DNA from: Haloferacaceae archaeon
GTDB lineage: Archaea > Halobacteriota > Halobacteria > Halobacteriales > Haloferacaceae
Reading direction: 5' to 3'
Assembly (NCBI GenBank): GCA_018609965.1
Contig: JAHENP010000083.1
Location: 1 to 8,642, forward strand
Length of the DNA: 8,642 nt
A program made the position numbers and the translations under genes. Each line of letters starts with the position of its first letter. Position 1 is the first letter of the stretch. Positions 1 through 5,124 of the stretch are shown one piece after another. The notes beneath the pieces were generated by a model that was not told the DNA's origin, made no database searches, and was given only the letters and a program-made list of their open reading frames with translations.

Positions 1-355
1 CGACTTCACTCTCGATCTCGTCGAGATCCACGTCCGACTCCGGCGGTTCCTCGGGCGTTCCCGTCTCGTCGAACAGGCGTCTCGTCTGTTCGCGTGCGGC
101 CGCGTACCGACCGAGGTCGTCACGCTCCGTCAACGCGTAGTAGAGCCCGTCGTTCGTCTTCCCAACGTACCCCTCGTCGACGAGTCGACCGAGCGTCGTC
201 GGTGCTGTCCCGCGCGGGAGGTCCAGCCGGTCGCGGATCTCCGAGGGACGGTAGCCGAGCCCGCGGTTCTCGTAGAGGAGACAGACGATCTCCGATTTCG
301 TCGTTCCCGGAGTGAGCTCGATCTCGGGGTCGTGTGTGTCCATCCGAACCGGCAT
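1..355 (-). CDS. Winged-helix (MarR-like) regulator, C-terminus cut by the window edge
   Basis: This open frame runs off the left edge, so the C-terminus is missing; about 118 residues are visible. After a short acidic N-terminus (DPEIELTPGTTKSEI) comes a compact winged helix-turn-helix. It has a first helix (EIVCLLYENRG), a helix-turn-helix (PSEIRDRLDLPRGTAPTTL), then GRLVDEGYVGK and a wing ending in GLYYAL. An acidic tail rich in Glu, Pro and Asp follows. The fold suggests a DNA-binding regulator. From memory, haloarchaeal proteins of this small type, with the ELTPGTTK opening, often sit just upstream of a PemK/MazF-like toxin gene and may act as antitoxins. Here the downstream gene lies outside the window, so that is inference. 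Starts are possible at 355 (MPVRMDTHD) or 343 (MDTHD). I chose the longer, but either fits because AT-rich sequence lies upstream of both. The gene follows hpt on the same strand after about 93 bases. Confidence 0.75.
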   Translation of the reverse strand, partial: MPVRMDTHDPEIELTPGTTKSEIVCLLYENRGLGYRPSEIRDRLDLPRGTAPTTLGRLVDEGYVGKTNDGLYYALTERDDLGRYAAAREQTRRLFDETGTPEEPPESDVDLDEIESEV

Positions 356-364
356 CGTGTACGT

Positions 365-384
365 GTATGCAGATGTATGCAGAT
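365..384. repeat. Two tandem 10-bp repeats (GTATGCAGAT) in the regulator promoter
   Basis: GTATGCAGAT occurs twice back to back, ending the pure repeat at 384. The unit is one DNA helical turn and lies 10 to 41 bases upstream of the two candidate starts of the winged-helix regulator. On the minus strand each copy reads ATCTGCATAC, so the repeat also supplies the most TATA-like sequence of the region. A role as promoter plus operator, perhaps for autoregulation, is inference from position only. Confidence 0.45.
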
Positions 385-448
385 AGCCGTTGTGGCTACC
401 GGGTGCAACAGTGCCTCAGTCACGGCCAGATCGGCTGTTCTCCCGGGT

Positions 449-1015
449 TCACCCGTCGCCGGTCGGATCGACGATCTCCACCTGCCCGTCGACCACTTCG
501 GCGTTGATCAGCGTCTTCACGTCGTAGTCGGTGTCGTCGAGTTCGTTCTCGCCGGCCTTCTTGATCACCGCGACCACGTCGACGATGTTCGCGCCGATGT
601 CGTCGAGCGCGGTCAAGATCCCCTTCATCGTCCCGCCCGTCGAGAGCACGTCGTCGAGAACGAGCACGTTGTCCCCTTCGTACACGTCATTGATGTACAT
701 CTCACCCTCGGAGTAGCCCGTCACCTGAGTGAGCGCAACCTCTCCGTCGAGGCCGTAGGCCCGTTTGCGGATCACGACCAGTGGGATGTCCGTCATCAGC
801 GACACCGCCGTCGAGATGTGGATTCCCATCGCCGCCGGCGTGACGATCTTGTCGACGTTCTCGATCTGCGCCTTGCGGATGATCTTGATCACGATCTCCC
901 GGAGCAGCTCCGGTTGGAGCATTGGGACGCCGTCGCTGATCGGGTGGACGAAGTACTCGTAGTCGCCCTTCTCGATGATCGGGGCCTCCAGCAACGACTC
1001 GCGTAACCGATCCAT
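449..1015 (-). CDS. hpt: Archaeal hypoxanthine/guanine phosphoribosyltransferase-like protein
   Basis: The 188-residue protein belongs to the archaeal purine phosphoribosyltransferase family, whose members transfer ribose-5-phosphate from PRPP to a purine base in the cytoplasm (purine salvage). The PRPP-binding signature [13 protein letters not shown] is at residues 117-129, with the acidic pair D121-D122 and the loop STGGT. Upstream, [10 protein letters not shown] (58-67) matches the loop seen in adenine/xanthine-type relatives, and [12 protein letters not shown] (80-91) follows. Length is normal for the family. Haloarchaeal members are often called HGPRTase-like because their true substrate is unproven and paralogues exist, so hypoxanthine/guanine versus adenine cannot be decided here. 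No Shine-Dalgarno sequence precedes the ATG, and an AT-rich box lies about 27 bases upstream, so a leaderless transcript is likely. The stop codon sits within a weak 5-bp inverted repeat (444-455). Confidence 0.9.
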   Translation of the reverse strand: MDRLRESLLEAPIIEKGDYEYFVHPISDGVPMLQPELLREIVIKIIRKAQIENVDKIVTPAAMGIHISTAVSLMTDIPLVVIRKRAYGLDGEVALTQVTGYSEGEMYINDVYEGDNVLVLDDVLSTGGTMKGILTALDDIGANIVDVVAVIKKAGENELDDTDYDVKTLINAEVVDGQVEIVDPTGDG

Positions 1016-1035
1016 GTTGTCGGGTGGCCGGGGGG

Positions 1036-1044
1036 AGAGAAAAA
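1036..1044 (-). promoter_or_regulatory. Probable TATA-like box for hpt
   Basis: On the minus strand this AT-rich patch reads GTTTTTCTC-like sequence in an otherwise GC-rich 111-base gap. It is centred about 25-27 bases before the hpt ATG, the spacing expected of a leaderless haloarchaeal promoter. No other AT-rich stretch lies in the gap. Confidence 0.45.
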
Positions 1045-1093
1045 CGTGGTGGATCGACCGTTCAGGGGGATGGTGTGGCGTGACGACCGGCAG

Positions 1094-1105
1094 GGGACCG
1101 GTCCC
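1094..1105. other. 12-bp perfect palindrome GGGACCGGTCCC
   Basis: A perfect palindrome lies in the gap between the opsin-like gene, whose stop is 22 bases away, and hpt, whose start is about 80 bases away. There is no loop and no T-run after it, so it is a poor intrinsic terminator. It could be a binding site for a dimeric protein or a chance GC palindrome. Confidence 0.25.
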
Positions 1106-1126
1106 GACAGGGCCACTTCGAACGAG

Positions 1127-1870
1127 TCACGCCCGCGGTGTCGTGGCGGCGTCCCTCTCGTGGTCGGTCGCTCCCGTTGTGAACAACGCCGGCACCTGTT
1201 TGGCGTCGTCGGTGGTGAACCGGTAGACCAGGAACGTCGGAATCCCACCCGAGAAGACGAACCCGGCGTACTGCAACAACAACGATGTCAACACCGAGTC
1301 AGTCAGGAGACCGAAGGTGACGAGTCCGATGTAGGCGATCACCATCGCGTAGACGAACAGGATCAGGTTCCGCACCTTCCAGTAGAGCAGTCGCCGTTGT
1401 GGCGGAAGCTGTGTGGCAGCACGCCAGATCGGCCCGAAGAACAGGTACAACACGACTGGCAGCGGCAGCAGGAACGCAGCGATGATCACAAGCAGTGCCG
1501 CGACCTCCCCGAGCCCCACGACCGGGAGGAACTGTGTGACGTACGACGGGAACAACGCCACCACGACGAGTGCGGCGGTCAATCGCCGGGACGCGCCGCC
1601 GAGTGCCGCCACGCCACCGTACAGGACGACGTACTGGATCGTCTGTGAGATGGTGCTGGTGAGCTGGACCTCTCCGCTCCCGACCGCGACGGAGCCGACA
1701 CCCGCCCACTGCATGAAGAGGTCAAGCCCACTCACCACCACGACGGCGATCAGGAGCCCGCTGTACCGCCGGAGTCGCTCCGGGACGCGCCAGAGGAGTC
1801 CGAACAATCCAATCGCAGTGAGTACGTACAGTGCGACAAACAGTAGTTGGATCGTCTCGACGGTGATCAC
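1127..1870 (-). CDS. Opsin-like seven-helix protein lacking the retinal-binding lysine; partner of the adjacent HtrII-like transducer
   Basis: The 247-residue protein has seven hydrophobic helices: A 5-27, B 36-57, C 72-92, D 97-116, E 120-145, F 163-187 and G 192-217. Length and loop spacing match archaeal sensory rhodopsins. Against the N. pharaonis SRII sequence as I remember it, the stretch GP-x4-A-x-Q-x7-LY-x3-RNL at the helix E/F junction (146-169) aligns without gaps, so homology looks real. But only two lysines exist: K165 at the cytoplasmic start of helix F, and K224 after helix G. The Schiff-base lysine position falls on F206-G208. In helix C the counterion Asp is S75, the conserved Arg is S72, and the Trp is Q76. 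Helix F aromatics are also replaced. Retinal attachment is therefore not expected. The GTG start is fixed by a good ribosome site and lies 2 bases after the transducer stop. I infer a membrane subunit that signals through the transducer to the Che system. The ligand or stimulus is unknown. Confidence 0.85.
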   Translation of the reverse strand: MITVETIQLLFVALYVLTAIGLFGLLWRVPERLRRYSGLLIAVVVVSGLDLFMQWAGVGSVAVGSGEVQLTSTISQTIQYVVLYGGVAALGGASRRLTAALVVVALFPSYVTQFLPVVGLGEVAALLVIIAAFLLPLPVVLYLFFGPIWRAATQLPPQRRLLYWKVRNLILFVYAMVIAYIGLVTFGLLTDSVLTSLLLQYAGFVFSGGIPTFLVYRFTTDDAKQVPALFTTGATDHERDAATTPRA

Positions 1871-1872
1871 GG

Positions 1873-3474
1873 TCAGTCACCCCCCGTCGCGGCGGCGACT
1901 GTGTCTCGTTTTGCTGTGTCGGTTTCGACGGGGTCGGTGGTCTCGGCGGCGTCGGCATCAGTGATCTCGGCGGCGTCGGGGTCGGTCTCGCGGGTGTCGA
2001 ACTGGTCGAGCCGTATCCGGAGTTCGCCGGTCTGTTCTGCGAGTTCGGTCGCCAGCTCCTCTGCGTCCCGCATCGTCGCCGCCGTCTCCTCGGCGGCGTC
2101 CGCCAACGACTGGCTCTGATCGGCAACGGCGTCGACCGCGTCGCGCACCTCGTTCACCTGGGCGGTCACCTCCTCGACAGAGGCGGCACCGTCGTCGGTG
2201 GCACGGGCGATCTCCTCCGTGGAGTCGTCGATCTGTTCGACGAGCGACGCGAGCCGGCGGAAGGTCTCGCTGGCCTCGTCGACTGTTTCGCCTCCCCGTT
2301 CGATCTCCGTCCGCGTGTCGTCCATCTCCGCAGAGACGGCACCCACTTCCTGTTGTGTCGTCGAGATCACGTCCTCGATCTCGTCGACGGCACCCTGCGT
2401 CTCCTCGGCGAGCCCCCGGATTTCGTCTGCGACGACCGCGAACCCGTCGCCGTCAGTGTCGGCCCGAGCGGCCTCGATGTTGGCGTTCAACGCGAGAATG
2501 TCCGTCTGTTCCGCGATGTCGTCGATCAGCGTCGTCGTCTGGCCGACTGTCGACATCCTGTCGTCCAGTTCGGCGACGAGTGCCGCCAGTCGGTCGACGC
2601 TGGTCGCGATCTCCTCAATCGCGTCGGTCGCGGCCGTCGCCTGTTGGGTGCCGTCTGTCGCGACATCACTCCCCTCTGCCGCCTGTCCCGAGAGATCGTT
2701 GGCCGTGGCGGCGACCTCTTCGAACGTCGCCGACACGTCTGCTACCTCGCCGGAGACGGTGTCGAGCGTCGCCGCGTGTGCAGTGATCTCGTCTGCCGTC
2801 TGTCGGAGATCGGACGCCAGCCGTTGTTGTGTGTCGGCCACGTCGCTGGCGTCCATCGAGAGCCGTTCTGCTGTCGTCTCGACATCCGCGACGAACGCAC
2901 GGAGCCGCTCGATAGTCGCCGACAGCTCGACTGTCATCTCCGCGTATGCGTCTTCGATGCGGCCGATCGCCTCGGCGTCCGCGTCGACCGCGAGCTGTTG
3001 TTGGAGGTCGCCGTCGGCGACACTCGCCATCACGTCGCCGATCTCGTCGGCCGCCGTCAGCAACGACTGGTTGAGCTGTTCTGCCTCGTCGCGGGCCGTT
3101 TCGGCGTCTGCGCGTGCCTCGTCGAAGGAGCTACGCAGCGACTGCCGCATCGTCTCCAACGAGTCGGCCAGATCGCCGAACTCGTCGGGACGACGCCGTT
3201 CGACAGTCGTGTCAAGCTCCCCGTCACCGATCGCCGCGGCGGTGTCTCGGAGCCGCCGCAGCTCCGTCGCCACGTCCCCGCCGATCACGATCCCCAGCAG
3301 CCCCAAGTTCAGCACAAACAGATACGCTGCGGCCGCCAAGACCGCCGTCACCGACACGTCGGCCCCCCCAGCCGCGTATCCGCCAACTACCGCGAGCAGC
3401 CCGAGGGTGACCACCCCGGTGACGACGAGCACTGACAGTAACCGGTAGACGTACCGTGACCGAACCCTACCCAT
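1873..3474 (-). CDS. HtrII-like sensory transducer (two-helix methyl-accepting chemotaxis protein)
   Basis: The 533-residue protein is nearly the same length as N. pharaonis HtrII (534 as I recall). TM1 is at 10-30, a short external loop of about 12 residues follows, and TM2 is at 43-64. There is no large extracellular sensor domain, so the stimulus must come from a membrane partner. TM2 ends in LNLGLLGIVIGGD (55-67), very close to HtrII, including N56, equivalent to the Asn that bonds to the rhodopsin. Next come a HAMP domain (about 66-118, with GDGELD and EFGDL), a second HAMP-like unit (about 140-190), and a long coiled coil. The signalling tip is at 317-358 (IDDIAEQTDILALNANIEAARA, then GFAVVADEIRGLAEET). 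Likely methylation pairs are Q277-Q278, E462-E463 and E472-E473. The acidic tail contains an 8-residue repeat (DAAEITDA, DAAETTDP; 500-515). It should form dimers that control CheA through CheW. It is transcribed first, with the opsin-like gene 2 bases downstream. Confidence 0.93.
   Translation of the reverse strand: MGRVRSRYVYRLLSVLVVTGVVTLGLLAVVGGYAAGGADVSVTAVLAAAAYLFVLNLGLLGIVIGGDVATELRRLRDTAAAIGDGELDTTVERRRPDEFGDLADSLETMRQSLRSSFDEARADAETARDEAEQLNQSLLTAADEIGDVMASVADGDLQQQLAVDADAEAIGRIEDAYAEMTVELSATIERLRAFVADVETTAERLSMDASDVADTQQRLASDLRQTADEITAHAATLDTVSGEVADVSATFEEVAATANDLSGQAAEGSDVATDGTQQATAATDAIEEIATSVDRLAALVAELDDRMSTVGQTTTLIDDIAEQTDILALNANIEAARADTDGDGFAVVADEIRGLAEETQGAVDEIEDVISTTQQEVGAVSAEMDDTRTEIERGGETVDEASETFRRLASLVEQIDDSTEEIARATDDGAASVEEVTAQVNEVRDAVDAVADQSQSLADAAEETAATMRDAEELATELAEQTGELRIRLDQFDTRETDPDAAEITDADAAETTDPVETDTAKRDTVAAATGGD
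1877..1883 (-). promoter_or_regulatory. Shine-Dalgarno site for the opsin-like gene, inside the end of the transducer gene
   Basis: On the minus strand GGGGTGA matches the haloarchaeal GGAGGTGA consensus core and ends 6 bases before the GTG at 1870. It overlaps the last codons of the transducer, whose TGA is at 1875-1873. This supports the GTG as the true start and suggests translational coupling of the two proteins. The other starts in this window show no comparable site. Confidence 0.75.
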
Positions 3475-3494
3475 ACAGTGGCATACCGTGTGGG

Positions 3495-3507
3495 AGTAGT
3501 TACTACT
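3495..3507 (-). promoter_or_regulatory. Perfect palindrome at the expected TATA position of the transducer operon
   Basis: AGTAGT-T-ACTACT is a 6+1+6 perfect inverted repeat whose centre (3501) is exactly 27 bases before the transducer ATG. On the minus strand it contains TAGTAACTA, the most TATA-like sequence near the start. No Shine-Dalgarno site precedes the ATG, so a leaderless transcript from here is plausible. The symmetry also suggests that an operator may overlap the TATA box, which is inference. Confidence 0.5.
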
Positions 3508-3521
3508 ATCGCTTTCGTTGA

Positions 3522-3532
3522 TATGTCACATA
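3522..3532. promoter_or_regulatory. Second palindrome upstream of the transducer operon
   Basis: TATGT-C-ACATA is a 5+1+5 perfect inverted repeat. Its centre (3527) is 26 bases upstream of the centre of the AGTAGT palindrome, just beyond the putative TATA/BRE region, where a haloarchaeal activator would bind. The rest of the 158-base gap to asd (3533-3632) shows no gene or clear signal. Confidence 0.35.
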
Positions 3533-3632
3533 GCATCCATTTCCCGGGGTCGCGGTCAGACAGACGAGGCGGTCACGCCGAGCGCAGAGAGAACTCGGCT
3601 GTTAGACCTCGAAACCCCGTAGAAGTCGGGTG

Positions 3633-4673
3633 TCAGATCCACCCCTCTGCGGCCAACAGCTCCCCGTTGAGCAACGACGCTCCCGCCGCGCCCCGGATCG
3701 TGTTGTGTGCGAGACAGTTGTACTTCACACCCGCGTCGGTGGCGGTGACGCCGCCCGCCGACACCATCATCCCGTCGCCGCGGTCGCGGTCCATCCGCGG
3801 CTGTGGCCGATCCGGGTGGTCCTCGCCGAACACGTGGACCAACTGCTCGGGCGAGGAGGGGAGATCACTCCCCTCCACGTCTCGCATCGCCGCGCGGATC
3901 TCGTCGGCGCTGGGGTCGTCGGCCAACGACGCGAACACGTTCTCTAAGTGGCCGTCGACGGTCGGAATCCGGTTACAGGAGGCGGTCACGTCCGCGTCCA
4001 GCCGGTCGACGGCGCCGCCGTCGAACGAGCCGAGCAGTTTCCGGCTCTCCGTCTCCATCTTCGCCTCCTCGCCGCCGATGTGCGGGACGGCGTTGTCGAT
4101 GATCTCCATCGACGAGACGCCGGAGTAGCCCGCCCCCGACACCGCCTGGAGCGTCGACACCTGGACGGATTCGATCCCGAACTGGTCGAGCGCCGCCAGC
4201 GTCGGCACCATCGTGATCGTCGAGCAGTTCGGGTTCTTCACCAACGCGCCGTCCCACCCGCGCTCGTCGCGCTGCACCTCGATCAGTCCGAGGTGGTCCG
4301 GGTTGATCTCCGGGATCGTCAGCGGCACGTCCGCCGCGAGCCGGTCGTTCGAGGAGTTCGAAGAGACGACGTAGCCCGCCTCACACAACGCCGGCTCCAC
4401 CTCCGCGGCGACCGACGACGGCAACGAGGAGAACAACAGATCCAGATCGTCTGGCAACGCCTCGGGAGCAGTCTCCCGGACGGTCAGCGCGCCGACATCG
4501 TCCGGAATCTCCGTGTCGAGACGCCACTTTGCGGCCTCGTCGTACCGCTTCCCTTCGCTGGCGGGACTCGCGGTCACCGCGCCGATCTCGAACCGCGGCG
4601 TGCGCTCGATCAACTGAACGAACCGCTGCCCGACGGCGCCCGTGGCGCCGAGAATCCCCACTTCGAGTGCCAT
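3633..4673 (-). CDS. asd: Aspartate-semialdehyde dehydrogenase
   Basis: The 346-residue enzyme reduces L-aspartyl-4-phosphate with NADPH to L-aspartate 4-semialdehyde, the branch intermediate for threonine, methionine and, where present, lysine. The Rossmann loop GATGAVG is at 9-15. The catalytic cysteine is C150 in KNPNCST, and the catalytic histidine is H242 in RIPTVDGHLENV (235-246). QAVSGAGYSGVSSME (176-190) and the C-terminal dimerisation/active-site end NTIRGAAGASLLNGELLA (324-341) are also typical. Length and motif spacing fit the archaeal/fungal type. The ATG is followed immediately by the nucleotide-binding strand, so the start is secure. An AT-rich box lies 27 bases upstream, consistent with its own leaderless promoter. 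The gene is divergent from the zinc-protein gene across a 141-base gap and has no obvious operon partner. It is complete, with no missing catalytic residue. Confidence 0.97.
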   Translation of the reverse strand: MALEVGILGATGAVGQRFVQLIERTPRFEIGAVTASPASEGKRYDEAAKWRLDTEIPDDVGALTVRETAPEALPDDLDLLFSSLPSSVAAEVEPALCEAGYVVSSNSSNDRLAADVPLTIPEINPDHLGLIEVQRDERGWDGALVKNPNCSTITMVPTLAALDQFGIESVQVSTLQAVSGAGYSGVSSMEIIDNAVPHIGGEEAKMETESRKLLGSFDGGAVDRLDADVTASCNRIPTVDGHLENVFASLADDPSADEIRAAMRDVEGSDLPSSPEQLVHVFGEDHPDRPQPRMDRDRGDGMMVSAGGVTATDAGVKYNCLAHNTIRGAAGASLLNGELLAAEGWI

Positions 4674-4696
4674 TGTACGTGGGTGTGTCGCACGGG

Positions 4697-4704
4697 GATA
4701 AACA
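4697..4704 (-). promoter_or_regulatory. TATA-like box for asd
   Basis: On the minus strand the sequence reads GTTTATCC, close to the haloarchaeal TATA consensus, and is centred about 27 bases before the asd ATG. It is the clearest promoter element in the window. The rest of the 141-base divergent gap is GC-rich. A weaker TTCTAC-like element for the plus-strand gene lies near 4789-4794. Confidence 0.6.
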
Positions 4705-4814
4705 GCTTCGGATGTGTTGTCCCCGAACGTTCGTGTGGATTCCCTTCTCTGCTGGACTGTCGTCTCCCCCGCGTCGTCCGGGAGACACTTCTACCACGGC
4801 CGTCTACACCGACC

Positions 4815-5057
4815 GTGAACCTCGAATCCGTCACCACACACACCGGCGAACTGTTCGTCGACCACACGGCAGGCGACAACGGCTCGAAGGGAGCGTTTCT
4901 CCGGGCGTACGACGACCCACGTGGGGAGACCCGGTGGGGGTTCTTCTGTGCGAACTGCGGCGCCGCGGACAACGCCGTCGACACGATGGGCCGCATCGAG
5001 TGCAACGAGTGTGGCAACGTCCGCAAACCCGACGGCTGGGACGACGCCCACGAGTGA
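4815..5057 (+). CDS. Small haloarchaeal zinc-binding protein, DUF5816-like
   Basis: The 80-residue protein starts with GTG at 4815 (VNLESVTTHTGELF). It has two CxxC knuckles, FFCANCG (C45, C48) and IECNECG (C63, C66), 14 residues apart, as expected for one zinc-ribbon-like site. Between them is ADNAVDTMGR, and the end reads GNVRKPDGWDDAHE. I recognise this pattern as the haloarchaeal DUF5816 family, whose function is unknown to me. The open frame extends far upstream, but only as antisense of asd. GTG at 4815 is chosen because it matches the family's short N-terminus and has a weak TATA-like patch about 25 bases upstream. It could bind nucleic acid or another protein, but nothing here proves it. 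The next gene starts 67 bases downstream on the same strand. Confidence 0.85.
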   Translation: MNLESVTTHTGELFVDHTAGDNGSKGAFLRAYDDPRGETRWGFFCANCGAADNAVDTMGRIECNECGNVRKPDGWDDAHE

Positions 5058-5124
5058 GTCTGGCGTCGTGACCGGGGGCAGTGGATCGACACACTCGTTT
5101 CCGTCCGGCGACTTTTGTGGGTAG

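Noticed and set aside
444..455. Intrinsic terminator at the end of hpt (CGGGT-TC-ACCCG)
   Set aside because: The stem is only 5 bp with a 2-base loop, overlaps the stop codon and is not followed by a T-run on the minus strand.
332..1006. 224-residue plus-strand open frame opposite hpt
   Set aside because: It is rich in Val, Asp, His and Arg, as expected of antisense haloarchaeal DNA, and the opposite strand encodes an intact phosphoribosyltransferase.
1127..1870. Functional light-sensing rhodopsin or light-driven pump
   Set aside because: No lysine exists in helix G, and the counterion Asp and Arg of helix C are absent, so a normal retinal Schiff base cannot form.
2198..3448. Long plus-strand open frames (up to 416 residues) opposite the transducer
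   Set aside because: They are Ser/Arg-rich antisense translations of a GC-rich coding region, match no family I know, and overlap a gene with clear chemoreceptor motifs.
3948..4814. Plus-strand extension of the small zinc protein across the whole asd gene
   Set aside because: This part is Arg/His/Val-rich antisense sequence of asd. The protein-like, family-matching part begins only at the GTG at 4815.
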